A stretch of 64,000 nucleotides of DNA from JBGAKG01 sp044224495 (GCA_044224495.1 JBGAKG010000011.1:124001-188000); one strand, 5' to 3'; positions 48,497 to 57,902 are shown, counted from the stretch's first letter. Numbers and translations are program-made. The notes: generated by a model from the letters alone, not told the origin.

Positions 48497-49126
48497 GTGC
48501 TGACCATCTCTCGCCTCGCGACGGCATCAGGAACCTCCGTCGCGACGATCAAATTCTACCTTCGCGAAGGTCTCGTCCCGCGCGGGGATCCCGCCGCACC
48601 GGCCCGAGCGTTCTACGGCGGCTCGCACGTCGAACGGCTCGTCCTCATCCGCGTACTGCGCACGCTCGGAGGACTCGGCATCCCCGCCATTCGCGCGCTC
48701 TGCGCAGTCATCGATCGCCGCGACGCACGACTCGAGGACGTCGCGTGTCGAACCATGGACGCGCTCGGCTCGCAGACCTCGCGCCCGCACGGATCGGCGA
48801 CCGATCGGGCGCGCGCACAGAGAGACGTCCGCACCTTCCTCCGTTCTCGCCAAATCGACGTCCGGCCGAAGTCGCGCGCGGTGGCGGATCTCGCGGACGC
48901 GCTCGCGAGCCTGCGCCGCGTGGTCCCGGGCGTGAGCGTCGAGGCCCTCGCGCCCTACCTCGACGCGATGCTCGCGCTCGCGGAGCGGGACGTCGCTCAG
49001 ACGCGACAGCTCGTCACCGGCGCCGCGGAAGCCGCGTACGCCGCGACGCTTTCGCTCGTCCTCTGGGAGCCGCTCTTGCTCATCCTGCGCCGGATCTCCC
49101 TCGAACACGCGGTTCGGAGCCGATGA
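48497..49126 (+). CDS. MerR-family regulator
   Basis: The protein has 209 residues from GTG 48497. The winged helix is LTISRLATASGTSVATIKFY followed by LREGLVPRG; the recognition and wing parts match MerR proteins, though the rest is Arg/Ala-rich helices and a hydrophobic LLLILRRISLE end. It overlaps the glycosyltransferase gene by 4 bp (ATGA) and probably controls it through the palindrome directly upstream. Confidence 0.87.
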   Translation: MLTISRLATASGTSVATIKFYLREGLVPRGDPAAPARAFYGGSHVERLVLIRVLRTLGGLGIPAIRALCAVIDRRDARLEDVACRTMDALGSQTSRPHGSATDRARAQRDVRTFLRSRQIDVRPKSRAVADLADALASLRRVVPGVSVEALAPYLDAMLALAERDVAQTRQLVTGAAEAAYAATLSLVLWEPLLLILRRISLEHAVRSR

Positions 49127-50370
49127 GAGTCGGCATCCAGGGCTGGGGCTCCGAGGGCGATCTTCGACCGCTCGTCGCGCTCGCTGCGCGCCTCCGCGCG
49201 GAAGGACACGCGCCGAAGCTGGTGCTCACTCCCGTCGACGGGAAGGACTACGCACCGCTCTGTCGCGCGCTCGACGTTCCGCTCACGCTCGTCCCGGAGA
49301 GCGCCCCGGTCACGCTCCAGGAGCTCGTTCGCGACGCGAAGAGCTCCGACCCGACCAAGCTGATGTCCGCGGTACTGGACCGCACCTTCTACCCGTACCT
49401 CGAAGAGATGTACGCCGCCGCGCTCGACCTCTGCGCCACGGCCGACGTCGTCGTCGGGGGTTCGTCGTCGTGGCACGTGAAGGCGGCGACGGTTCGGACG
49501 GGCGTGCCGTTCGCGGCCGTGCACTACTACCCCGGCGTGGTGCCCTCGACCACGACGCCTCCGGCGATCTTTCCCGAGTGGGGCTTCCTCGCGCGACCGG
49601 GCTGGGCACTGCTGCGTTTCCTGATGGACCTCGCGTTCCGAGAGCCGGCGAAGAAGTTCTTCGCGGCGAAGGGGCTGCCTCCCATTCGCCATGCGATCCC
49701 CGACGTGTTGTTCAGCGACCGACTCAACCTGCTCGCCGCGAGCCCCGCGTTCTGGCCGCCGGAACCGGATTGGTCCGACGTGCACTGCGTGTCCGGAGAC
49801 TTCGTCATGCCGGCGTCGCACGAGCCGTGGTCGCCGTCGAACGAGCTCGCGGAGTTCCTGTCCGCTGGAGCGCGGCCGGTGCTCTGCACCCTCGGTTCGA
49901 TGGAGCACATGGCTCCCGAGCGCGCGCGCGATCTTCTCGTCGCGGCAGCGCGGGAAGCAGGGGTCCGCGCGATCATCCAGACCAAGACCGCCGGCGCCGA
50001 GGGGCGGGACGGCGAGCTCTACTTTCTCCCATGGGCACCGCACCGTGCGCTCGCGCCGCTCTGCGACGCGGTCGTCCATCACGGCGGAGCAGGCACCACG
50101 CACTCCGCGCTTCGTGCCGGCAAGCCTTCGGTCGTGCTTCCGTTCATCTTCGAACAGAAGCTCTGGGGCAAGCGCCTCGCACGGGCCGGCGCGGCGCAGA
50201 GCTCGACATCGTTCTGGACGGCCCGCTCCTCCGTCGTCGCAGCGAAGGTTCGCGAAGCCATCGCAAGTGCGGACCTGCGCGAGCGAGCCGAGGCCATCGC
50301 CGAAGCGATGACGAGGGAGGATGGTGTGGGTGTGGCGACGAGGCGGCTCGAACGTCTCGTGGCCTCGTGA
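49123..50370 (+). CDS. UDP-glycosyltransferase (GT1/GT28-like)
   Basis: The 415-residue protein starts QGWGSEGDLRPLVALAARL, typical of sterol- and macrolide-type glycosyltransferases with GT-B fold. The C-terminal donor site is clear (FLPWAPHRALAPLCDAVVHH followed by GGAGTTHSALRAGKPSVV and PFIFEQKLWGKRL). It would transfer a sugar from a nucleotide sugar to a small hydrophobic acceptor such as a sterol or secondary metabolite. It is coupled to a MerR regulator, suggesting induction by the acceptor. Confidence 0.88.
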   Translation: MRVGIQGWGSEGDLRPLVALAARLRAEGHAPKLVLTPVDGKDYAPLCRALDVPLTLVPESAPVTLQELVRDAKSSDPTKLMSAVLDRTFYPYLEEMYAAALDLCATADVVVGGSSSWHVKAATVRTGVPFAAVHYYPGVVPSTTTPPAIFPEWGFLARPGWALLRFLMDLAFREPAKKFFAAKGLPPIRHAIPDVLFSDRLNLLAASPAFWPPEPDWSDVHCVSGDFVMPASHEPWSPSNELAEFLSAGARPVLCTLGSMEHMAPERARDLLVAAAREAGVRAIIQTKTAGAEGRDGELYFLPWAPHRALAPLCDAVVHHGGAGTTHSALRAGKPSVVLPFIFEQKLWGKRLARAGAAQSSTSFWTARSSVVAAKVREAIASADLRERAEAIAEAMTREDGVGVATRRLERLVAS

Positions 50371-50396
50371 AGCGATGACCGCTAGCATGAGCCACG

Positions 50397-51524
50397 ATGC
50401 CCCCTTCCCTTCGCCTTCCGCTCACAGGCCTCGCCGCGCTCGCCCTCGCCGCATGCAGCAGTGACGACGGAACGTCGCCCACGACGAACCCGCCGATCAC
50501 GAACCCCCAGGACGGTCCCGCGGCCGGGTGGCCCGACGGCAAAGCGACGATCCCGGCCGAGGCACAACCCGAGGACGTCACGAAGCCGACGACCGTGATC
50601 GGCAAGGGCACCGCCGCGAGCTGCACTGGCGACGACTTCGTCGCCGCGGTGGCGAAGGGGGGCATCATCACGTTCGACTGCGGCGCGGACCCGACGACGA
50701 TCACGCTGACCAAGCCGGCGAAGGTGTTCAACGACAAGGGCACCAAGCTCGTCATCGACGGCGGCAACAAGATCACGCTGAGCGGCGGCGGCAAGACCCG
50801 CATCCTCTACATGGCGACTTGCGACAAGGCGCAGGTCTATCCGCCGGGAAACGGCGACTGCAACACGAACCCGGGCGTGCAACTCGTCGTGCAGAACATC
50901 ACCTTCGCCGACGGCAACGCGAAGGGCATCGCCGACGCGAACAACGCCGGCGGCGGCGGCGCGATCTACGCGCAGGGCGGCAGCCTGAAGGTCGTGCACT
51001 CGCGCTTCTTCAACAACGTCTGCGACGATCTCGGCTCGGACGTCGGCGGCGGTGCGATCCGCAAGCTCGACTACCTCGTGGCGCCCGGAGCGGGCCCGGC
51101 GCGTCCGGCGTGGGTCGTGAACAGCACGTTCGGTGGCAAGGCCGGCTACGGGAACTCGTGCGCGAACGGCGGCGCGCTGAGCAGCATCGGCGTCTCGTGG
51201 AACATCCTGAACAGCGTCTTCTCCGAGAACACCGCGGTGGGCCACGGCGCCAACAGTGGCCAAGGTGGCAACGGCGGCGCGATCTACAACGACGGCAACG
51301 AGATCGTCCTCAACGTCACGAGCAGCCTGCTCGAGAACAACAAGGCGAACGAGGGCGGGAGCGCGATCTTCTTCGTGAGCAACAACAAGAGCGGGTCGAT
51401 CAACATCCACGACTCGACGGTGCGGAACAACCCGAAGGGCACGTTCGAGACCCCGAACCTGCCGGGGTTCTACGTGATCGCGAAGCAGCCGGCGGACACG
51501 ACGGGCTCGACGATCACGCGGTGA
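50397..51524 (+). CDS. Right-handed beta-helix lipoprotein
   Basis: The 375-residue protein has lipobox LAAC (Cys20) and an Asp/Thr/Pro linker. The body shows short Gly/Asn-rich repeats of the polymorphic-outer-membrane-protein/beta-helix type (NITFADGNAKG, GGGAIYAQGGSLKVVHSRFF, GGAIYNDGNEIVLNVTSSLL, GGSAIFFVSNNKSGS). Such proteins are surface adhesins or degenerate polysaccharide-binding proteins. No catalytic motif is visible. Confidence 0.82.
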   Translation: MPPSLRLPLTGLAALALAACSSDDGTSPTTNPPITNPQDGPAAGWPDGKATIPAEAQPEDVTKPTTVIGKGTAASCTGDDFVAAVAKGGIITFDCGADPTTITLTKPAKVFNDKGTKLVIDGGNKITLSGGGKTRILYMATCDKAQVYPPGNGDCNTNPGVQLVVQNITFADGNAKGIADANNAGGGGAIYAQGGSLKVVHSRFFNNVCDDLGSDVGGGAIRKLDYLVAPGAGPARPAWVVNSTFGGKAGYGNSCANGGALSSIGVSWNILNSVFSENTAVGHGANSGQGGNGGAIYNDGNEIVLNVTSSLLENNKANEGGSAIFFVSNNKSGSINIHDSTVRNNPKGTFETPNLPGFYVIAKQPADTTGSTITR

Positions 51525-51648
51525 GCGCCAGCTCGGGGCTGATGGAACGCGCCGTTCCATCTCGGAACGATCCCTTCCATCGTGTGGCCGACAACTGACG
51601 GAACGCGCACGCATGCGCAGCGGCACACCCGTTGCAGCGGCCCCTGCC

Positions 51649-52941
51649 ATGAGCGCTCGAAACCTTCGACGCGTGTGGGCCGCCGCCGTCAGCCTCCTCG
51701 CTGTGTCCTTCTGCGCCTGCACGTTGATGACGCCCCTCGATGGGCTGCGCGCAACCGACGGCGGCCCCACGGAAGAGGACAGCGGTAGTCCGGACGTGAC
51801 GTCGGACGGGATGGCCGACGCCGTCAGCGAAGGCAACGTCGATGCGGGGCCAGCGGCCCAATGGGTCGACGTCTCGGTGGGGTACGGTCACGTCTGCGCG
51901 CTCGCGAGCACGGGCGAGGTCTACTGTTGGGGGAGCAACAGTGAGTTTCAGGCGGGGGGCACGGTCGCTGGGCCGATGACGCTACCGGCGAAGGTGGCCG
52001 GCATCTCCGACGCCGTCGCGATCTCGGCGGGTCGTCTCCACACCTGCGCGATCCGCAAGGACGGGTCCGTCGCTTGTTGGGGCCACAACGCGTACGGTGC
52101 CCTCGGCGTCCCCGACACCAAGCTGTCGCACCTCGCCGCGACATCGACACCGATGACGGTCGAAGGACTCTCCGGTCCCGCGAAGCGTGTCTCCGCCGAC
52201 GACTTCTTCACCTGCGTCGTGCGGACGGACCAGCAGTTGTGGTGCTTCGGGAGCGCAGTGAGCTCGTGCGAGGATTCGGTCGATGCCGGCGGCGCACCGC
52301 GCCGAGTGCGGAGTGCGTCGACCTTCACCTCGGTGGCGGTGGGCAGACACCACTCCTGCGGCGGGACCGCACCGCAGGGCATCAGCTGTTGGGGGAAAAG
52401 CCTGGCGGGTGAAACGCTGGTGCCCGGCTCTTCGACGCCCAGCTGCTCGAGCGGCTCGACGTACACCGGCAGCGTCGGGGTCGGCTACACCCATTCGTGT
52501 GCATTCTACAGCAATGGCCTGTGGTGTTGGGGGTCCAACGGCCGCGCGCAGCTCGGTGCGGCTGCGGATGGCGGCCAGTCAGAGACCCCCGTGCGCATCA
52601 CCAAGTGGGCGAGCTCGCCGACGAGCAAGTTCGATTGTGGCGGCGACACGACGTGTGCCATCACCGCCAACAAGACGGTCGAGTGCTTTGGCCGAAACGA
52701 TTCGAACAACCTCGGCAACGACGACCCGAACCGCAGCGACTCGGCCGACCCGGTGAAGGTCAATGGCGTCTCCGAAGCCGACGTCATCTCCGTCGGTCCG
52801 CAGAATGCCTGCGTCATCGAGCGCATCGGGACCGGCCCGGGAGTCGTGCTGTGCTGGGGCGCCAACGGGTCCGGCCAGCTCGGCACCGGTGAGACGAGCG
52901 AGTCGGGCGGCGGGGTGCCGGTCAAGCTACCGCAGCCTTGA
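51649..52941 (+). CDS. RCC1-repeat lipoprotein
   Basis: The protein has 430 residues from ATG 51649. Signal peptide ends SFCAC (Cys22 or Cys24), then an Asp/Gly/Ser linker. RCC1-type beta-propeller blades follow, each with C-A-x...G-x-V-x-CWG (HVCALASTGEVYCWGSN, HTCAIRKDGSVACWGHN, HSCAFYSNGLWCWGSN, LCWGANGSGQLG). Such secreted RCC1 proteins are abundant in myxobacteria; the ligand is unknown. Confidence 0.88.
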   Translation: MSARNLRRVWAAAVSLLAVSFCACTLMTPLDGLRATDGGPTEEDSGSPDVTSDGMADAVSEGNVDAGPAAQWVDVSVGYGHVCALASTGEVYCWGSNSEFQAGGTVAGPMTLPAKVAGISDAVAISAGRLHTCAIRKDGSVACWGHNAYGALGVPDTKLSHLAATSTPMTVEGLSGPAKRVSADDFFTCVVRTDQQLWCFGSAVSSCEDSVDAGGAPRRVRSASTFTSVAVGRHHSCGGTAPQGISCWGKSLAGETLVPGSSTPSCSSGSTYTGSVGVGYTHSCAFYSNGLWCWGSNGRAQLGAAADGGQSETPVRITKWASSPTSKFDCGGDTTCAITANKTVECFGRNDSNNLGNDDPNRSDSADPVKVNGVSEADVISVGPQNACVIERIGTGPGVVLCWGANGSGQLGTGETSESGGGVPVKLPQP

Positions 52942-53050
52942 GGAGCGCGTGCGCGAGCGGGCGAGCGGTACCGCCCGTCTTCGGTGAGTTCGAGGAGCTC
53001 GTCGCGAAACGGGGATGCACTGCAGGTGGCGGCGCGCTATCTCACCGCCC

Positions 53051-53965
53051 ATGTCGCTCTACGCCCTCTTCGCCAAGAAGGGTCCCAACGGCTTCGGATA
53101 CGGCTCCACGGCCGAGGAGGTGACCGAGGGCGTCTCGCTCGCCGGCAAGACCATCCTCGTCACGGGCTGCAACTCCGGCATCGGCCAAGAGACCATGCGG
53201 GTGCTCGCTCTCCGCGGGGCGCACGTCATCGGCGCCGCCCGCACCGAAGAGAAGACGAAGGCCGCGGCGAGCGGCATGACCGGCAAGATCACGCCGGTCG
53301 CGTGCGAGCTCTCGGAGCCCGCTTCGGTCCGGGACTGCGTCGCGGCGGTGAAGGCGCTCGGGGTGTCCCTCGATGGGATCGTCGCGAACGCCGGCATCAT
53401 GGCGCTCCCCAAGCGCGAGACGAAGCACGGCTACGAGCTCCAGTTCTTCACGAACCACGTCGGGCACTTCATCCTCGTCACGGGGCTGACGAGCCTGCTC
53501 TCCGCGGAGGGGCGCGTGGTGATGCTCAGCAGCGAGGCGCATCGGCGCGCGTACCCGGAGGGGATCCGCTTCGACGACCTCGCGGCCGAGCGCGAGTACA
53601 CGCCGTTCGGAGCGTACGGCCAGTCCAAGCTCGCAAACCTGCTCTTCGCGAAGGAGCTGTCGAAGCGGCTGGAAGGGAAGCGAACCGCCAACGCGCTCCA
53701 CCCGGGCGTCATTCATACCAATTTGGGACGACACATGGGCATGATGGCGTCGATCGCGCTCGGGCTCGCGGCTCCCATCATGCTGAAGAGCCTCGCGGAG
53801 GGGGCTGCGACGCAGACGTTCCTGGCGGCCCATCCCAGCGTGGCCAACGTGACGGGGAAGTACTTCTCCGACTGCAACGAGAAGGCCCCGCGACCCGACG
53901 GCGAAGATCCCGAGCTGGCGCGGCGGCTCTGGGAGAAGACGGAAGAGATCGTCGCGAAGCTCTGA
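53051..53965 (+). CDS. Short-chain dehydrogenase/reductase
   Basis: The 304-residue protein has the NAD(P) site TGCNSGIGQ, NAGIMALP, Ser in VVMLSSEAH and the catalytic Y-x3-K in AYGQSK. It resembles retinol-dehydrogenase/WW-oxidoreductase-type SDRs, which reduce or oxidise hydrophobic alcohols and ketones. Between it and the convergent cytidine deaminase gene (53966-54102) lies only a pyrimidine-rich stretch with imperfect CGTCCTCGT repeats. Confidence 0.9.
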   Translation: MSLYALFAKKGPNGFGYGSTAEEVTEGVSLAGKTILVTGCNSGIGQETMRVLALRGAHVIGAARTEEKTKAAASGMTGKITPVACELSEPASVRDCVAAVKALGVSLDGIVANAGIMALPKRETKHGYELQFFTNHVGHFILVTGLTSLLSAEGRVVMLSSEAHRRAYPEGIRFDDLAAEREYTPFGAYGQSKLANLLFAKELSKRLEGKRTANALHPGVIHTNLGRHMGMMASIALGLAAPIMLKSLAEGAATQTFLAAHPSVANVTGKYFSDCNEKAPRPDGEDPELARRLWEKTEEIVAKL

Positions 53966-54102
53966 GCTTCGTCCTCGGGCTCGGAGAACGTCCTCGATCG
54001 GTCGTCCACGTCCCTCCTCCTCGTGGCCGTAGTCGTCGCCGTAGCCCGTGCTCGATCAGGCGTCCTCGTCCCCGTCCCTCGTGCTCGTCGCCCGCGGGCG
54101 CC

Positions 54103-54531
54103 TCAGCTCTCCAGCTCGAACACTTCCGGCATGAGCTCCTCGAGCTCCAAATCCCGCCGCACGTCACCGTCGTCCGTCTCGCCGATCAGGATCACCGGCA
54201 TCTTCCGGACGAACTCGACCATCACCTGGCGGCACATCCCGCACGGCGGCGCCGGCTTGTCGCCCCCCGTCACGATCACGATCGCGATCGGCTTCGACGC
54301 CCCCGCCGCGACCATCTGGAGGATTGCGTTGCGCTCCGCGCAGATCGTCGCCCCGAACGACGCGTTCTCGACGTTGCATCCAGCGAAGATCTTCCCGCTC
54401 TCCGTCGCGAGCGCCGCGCCCACGCGGTAGTTCGAGTACGGCGCGTACGCGTTCTGACGCGCGTGGCGCGCCGCCGCCACGAGCTTGCCCAGCAGCGCAT
54501 CATCGAGCGCGACCACCCCCGCGCCGCTCAT
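54103..54531 (-). CDS. cdd: Cytidine deaminase
   Basis: The 142-residue protein, the normal length of the tetrameric form, has substrate contact YAPYSNYRVGAAL, zinc Cys with catalytic Glu in AGCNVENASFGATICAERNA, and the Cys pair PPCGMC. It deaminates cytidine and deoxycytidine to uridines. The ATG shares one base with the stop of the purine nucleoside phosphorylase gene, so cdd is translated within a nucleoside-salvage operon. Confidence 0.94.
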   Translation of the reverse strand: MSGAGVVALDDALLGKLVAAARHARQNAYAPYSNYRVGAALATESGKIFAGCNVENASFGATICAERNAILQMVAAGASKPIAIVIVTGGDKPAPPCGMCRQVMVEFVRKMPVILIGETDDGDVRRDLELEELMPEVFELES

Positions 54532-55394
54532 CAGGCCCCCGCCTTCACGATCCAGCCGCGGAGCAGCTTCAGGAGATCCTCGCGCCGCGCGCGGGCGGTC
54601 TCTTCGACCTCCTTGTGGTCGAGGTTCGTCTTCGAGATGCCCGCGGCGAGGTTCGTGATGCACGACAGCGCGCCGACGCGGACGCCCATGTGGCGCAGCG
54701 CGACGACCTCCGGCACGGTGCTCATGCCGACGGCTTGCGCGCCGAGCCGCTGCACCATCCGGATCTCGGCCGGCGTCTCGTACGAGGGTCCGGTGAGCCA
54801 CGCATACACGCCCTCGCGCAGGGGAATCCCGTGGCTCGCGGCGACGGCCTTCAGCGCCGCGCCGAGCTCGGGATCGTAGGCCTTCGACATGTCGGGGAAG
54901 CGCGGCCCGAGCGCGTCGTCGTTGGGTCCAATCAGCGGCGACGTGCCGGCGAGGTTCAGGTGATCGGTGACGAGCATGAGGTCGCCCGCCGCCCACGTGG
55001 CCTCGCACCCGCCGGCCGCGTTCGTGAGGAGCACCGTCGTCACGCCGAGGCGCGCCATCGTGCGCACGCCGTGGACGACGCTCTCGATCGAGTGGCCCTC
55101 GTAGTAGTGCACGCGGCCCTGCATGCAGACGACGGGGACGTTCTCCACGTTGCCGAAGCAGAAGTTGCCGGCGTGCCCGACGACCTTGGACGACGGCAGA
55201 TGGGGGAGCTCCGCGTACGGGAGCTTGGGCCCGGCCTGGGCACCGGCGAAGCCGGTGACGGTGAGGCTATCGCCGAAGGCGCCGAGCCCGCTGCCGAGCA
55301 CCACGCCGACCTTGGGCTTCGCGGCGCCGGCGCCGGCGCCGAGCTTCGCGCGAATCGCAGCAACGGTTTCGTCGATCTTGGCCGAGACGCTCAT
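54531..55394 (-). CDS. Purine-nucleoside phosphorylase
   Basis: The 287-residue enzyme is of the trimeric class (punA/deoD-II type), with GVVLGSGLGAFGD, VVGHAGNFCFG, GRVHYYEGHS, TNAAGGCEATW, GPSYETPAEIR and GMSTVPEVVALRH. It splits purine nucleosides with phosphate to base and ribose-1-phosphate. It overlaps coaD upstream (ATGA) and cdd downstream. Confidence 0.94.
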   Translation of the reverse strand: MSVSAKIDETVAAIRAKLGAGAGAAKPKVGVVLGSGLGAFGDSLTVTGFAGAQAGPKLPYAELPHLPSSKVVGHAGNFCFGNVENVPVVCMQGRVHYYEGHSIESVVHGVRTMARLGVTTVLLTNAAGGCEATWAAGDLMLVTDHLNLAGTSPLIGPNDDALGPRFPDMSKAYDPELGAALKAVAASHGIPLREGVYAWLTGPSYETPAEIRMVQRLGAQAVGMSTVPEVVALRHMGVRVGALSCITNLAAGISKTNLDHKEVEETARARREDLLKLLRGWIVKAGA

Positions 55395-55894
55395 CCCTTG
55401 GCTCCGAACTTCACTTTCAACGCCGCTGCGACCGGCGGCGGCGCGTAACGACTCACGTCCCCACCGTGGCTCGCGATCTCGCGCACGAGCGACGCCGACA
55501 CGAAGCCGTGCTTCGTCCGCGTCGGCAGGAAGATCGTGTCGACCTCGGGGTGGAGGTCCGCGTTCGCGTGTGCGATCTGGAGCTCGTACTCGAAGTCCGT
55601 CGCGGCGCGGAGGCCGCGCACGATCACGCGCGCGCCGATCCGGCGGCAGAAGTCGATGAGCAGGCCGTCGAACGCCTCCACGCGGACGTTCGGGAACGGG
55701 TTCGACACCTTGGCGAGGAGGTCGATGCGCTCTTCCACCGTGAAGAGCGGCTGGCGGGTCGGGTGCACGCCGAGCGCGACCACCACGTCGGAGAACAGCG
55801 CCGAGGCTCGCTCGATCAGATCGGTGTGCCCGAGCGTGACGGGATCGAAGCTCCCGGCGTAGACGGCGAGGCGAGCGATCGGCGGGTGACTCAT
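55391..55894 (-). CDS. coaD: Pantetheine-phosphate adenylyltransferase
   Basis: The 167-residue protein, usual length, has GSFDPVTLGHTDLI (the nucleotidyltransferase T/H-x-G-H), RGLRAATDFEYELQIAHAN and the C-terminal TKHGFVSASLVREIA. It makes dephospho-CoA in the penultimate step of CoA synthesis. It overlaps the phosphorylase gene by 4 bp. Its own start was originally overlapped by the upstream gene, a link now broken by an insertion (55983-56064). Confidence 0.95.
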   Translation of the reverse strand: MSHPPIARLAVYAGSFDPVTLGHTDLIERASALFSDVVVALGVHPTRQPLFTVEERIDLLAKVSNPFPNVRVEAFDGLLIDFCRRIGARVIVRGLRAATDFEYELQIAHANADLHPEVDTIFLPTRTKHGFVSASLVREIASHGGDVSRYAPPPVAAALKVKFGAKG

Positions 55895-55978
55895 TTCTTC
55901 GCGTCCCCCTTCGCGTCCGCCACGCCCGCGTCGACCGGTCCCTTCGGCGGCGGAGTCGCCGTCGTCGGCGCGCCCGCG

Positions 55979-57319
55979 TCACCGTCGGGGGCTCTGCCCC
56001 CACGACACCTCTGCCCCGACAGAGATCCCTCGGCTCGCTCCGCCGTCGGCTCCGCGAGCCTCGACGTCGGTCGGCGTCATCGGCGGAGGCGGAGGCGCCG
56101 CCGGCTGCGGAAGGATCGTCGGGTCGGGCTCGAGCCACGCGAAGCGACCGCCGTCCGCGAACGTCACGCGGAACGGCTCGAGGAGCGATGCGCCGAAGAC
56201 GCCGCCGAGGTTCACGTCGATCGACGGCGCCATGTCCGTGAGGGCGCCGAGCTTGAGCGCGGGCATCCCGGAGAGGTCGATCCCACCGACACGGAACGCG
56301 GGGAGCGCCGCGACCTGCCCGTTGGGGAGCCCCGGCGCGGGTTGAAGCGCGGACGGGCTCACGCCGGCACGCGCGAAGCCCTTCTCGTCGAGGACGAGGT
56401 AGTAGGGGAGCGTGCTGTCGACGAAGAAGGCGCCCTTCCCTTCGTCCTTGGTCGAGACCTGACCCGGCATCAGCATGCCGCCGCCGCGCACGTAGTAGAG
56501 CGGGACGCGGCTCGCCTCGGGCGGGGACGGCGGCTCGTCGAGGCGGACGACGAACTGCGACCCACGCCGATCGAACGTCGCGTGGACGTGGCGGAGCAGG
56601 TTCACGCCGAGGAGCACCTTGATCGGCGCGTTGATCGTGCGCGAGATGCTGGAGAGGTCCTGCGCGAGCGCGGGAACGTCCTGCACTTCGATCCGATCAC
56701 CGAAGCGCAGCGACACCCAACGCGGCTCGGTGCTGGCCGCCGAGTCGACGATGACCTCGGCGGCGCCGGTGGCGATCATCGCGAACACGTGATCGCCTTC
56801 GAGCTCGCAGGGCACGACGAGCGCGGCGCCGGCCGGAGGCATGTCGACCGGAGCGACGACGCCGCCTTCCATCCGGAACGGGTGCTTGCCGGTGCCCTTG
56901 CGCGCGAGGCGAGCGATGTCGCGCGCCCACGGGTCCTTCACGGCGGGATCCTGGAGCATCGACTCCAGCTCGTCCGCGGCTTGCTCGATCTCGCCCGCGT
57001 ACCAGTGCGCACGGCCGCGCAGGCCGGCGGCCTCGCTCGTGTTCACGCCGTCCGCGTATTTCACCGCGGCCGCGTAGTCGAGGCGGGTGAGCGCGACGCG
57101 CGCCGCGAGGACGCGCGCCTCTTCGTCGTGCGGGAGGATCTTGAGGACCTCGTCGGCGGACGTCCGTGCGTCCTCGAAGTCCGTCGCGGCGTAGCTCGCC
57201 TTCGCGCGCTCCATCCATTTCTCGGCGAGCGGCGGGCGGGTGGGCGAGTTCGCGCCCGGGCCACAGGCGGTGACGGCCGAAACCAGGAGAACGGCGGCAA
57301 GGGTCAGACGGCGAATCAA
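55979..57319 (-). CDS. TPR/aspartyl-protease-like lipoprotein, C-terminus frameshifted by insertion
   Basis: The protein has 446 residues from TTG 57319; lipobox AVTAC (Cys19). Helical TPR-like repeats (~30-130) precede a two-lobed region with retropepsin-like strands (MIATGAAEVIVDSAASTE; DMAPSIDVNLGGVFGASLL), but the catalytic D-(T/S)-G is not clearly present in either lobe. After MTPTD near the end, an 82-bp palindromic insertion shifts the frame and ends the protein early. Without it the frame would run on as GDAGAPTTATPPP to ...DAKGDAKK and stop overlapping coaD. Confidence 0.78.
   Translation of the reverse strand: MIRRLTLAAVLLVSAVTACGPGANSPTRPPLAEKWMERAKASYAATDFEDARTSADEVLKILPHDEEARVLAARVALTRLDYAAAVKYADGVNTSEAAGLRGRAHWYAGEIEQAADELESMLQDPAVKDPWARDIARLARKGTGKHPFRMEGGVVAPVDMPPAGAALVVPCELEGDHVFAMIATGAAEVIVDSAASTEPRWVSLRFGDRIEVQDVPALAQDLSSISRTINAPIKVLLGVNLLRHVHATFDRRGSQFVVRLDEPPSPPEASRVPLYYVRGGGMLMPGQVSTKDEGKGAFFVDSTLPYYLVLDEKGFARAGVSPSALQPAPGLPNGQVAALPAFRVGGIDLSGMPALKLGALTDMAPSIDVNLGGVFGASLLEPFRVTFADGGRFAWLEPDPTILPQPAAPPPPPMTPTDVEARGADGGASRGISVGAEVSWGQSPRR
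55983..56064 (-). repeat. 82-bp palindromic insertion (REP/MITE-like) with 5-bp target duplication
   Basis: The segment carries GGGGGCTCTGCCCCC and GGCTCGC...GCGAGCC hairpins. CGTCG is present at both ends (55983-55987 and 56065-56069). Removing one copy plus the insert restores an open frame that ends in ATGA overlap with coaD, which is the usual arrangement in this operon. It is probably a dispersed non-coding repeat. Confidence 0.7.
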
Positions 57320-57398
57320 GGGCTTCTCTCGGGAGGAGCAGTAGCAAACGGCCCCGCGGCGGTCGATTCCTTTGGGAAACTGAGGTAATTTCCCCGAA

Positions 57399-57902
57399 AT
57401 GGAGGGCCGCCGCACCCCTACCCCCCGCCTGGGCGCCACCCTGAAGGGGTCGTTCGCGCTCGGCTTGGGGCTCGCGCTGGCCTGCGGCGTGGACCCCGAC
57501 AAGTACAAGGTCGAGAGCGCCTACTGCAACGCGTGCGGGAACACGGTGTTCACGGTCGACGACTGCAAGCGCATCGCGAACGACAACAAGTGCGAGGAGT
57601 ACTCGCTCGACGCGCCGACGCTCGAGAGCTGCCACAACTCGTGCTCCTTCAAGCGCTGCGTGGAAGACGGGGTGCTGAACTCGTGCGGGGGTGGCCTCGA
57701 CCAGACGAGGACGCCGGACCCCAAGTGCGCCGAGCAGACCCGCGGGATTTTCACGCAACCCCCCGCGTGCAAGCTCGAGCCGCACGTCGTCGAAGGGCAG
57801 ACGGTCTACGTCTGCGACTGCAACGATCCGTGCCCGTGCGGGTTGCACTGCGGCCTGATCCCCGAGATCGATCCGAACCGCGACCAGTACTGCACCGAGT
57901 GA
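57399..57902 (+). CDS. Cys-rich lipoprotein
   Basis: The 167-residue protein has lipobox LALAC (Cys29). Around 17 further Cys occur in pairs (YCNACGN, SCHNSCSFKRC, CDCNDPCPCGLHC), a typical pattern of myxobacterial disulfide-rich surface proteins. It diverges from the TPR/protease-like gene 79 bp away. Family and function unknown. Confidence 0.78.
   Translation: MEGRRTPTPRLGATLKGSFALGLGLALACGVDPDKYKVESAYCNACGNTVFTVDDCKRIANDNKCEEYSLDAPTLESCHNSCSFKRCVEDGVLNSCGGGLDQTRTPDPKCAEQTRGIFTQPPACKLEPHVVEGQTVYVCDCNDPCPCGLHCGLIPEIDPNRDQYCTE

Noticed and set aside
53966..54102. Repeat array in the CGTCCTCGT-rich stretch
   Set aside because: Units are irregular in length and sequence, consistent with simple pyrimidine-rich low complexity.
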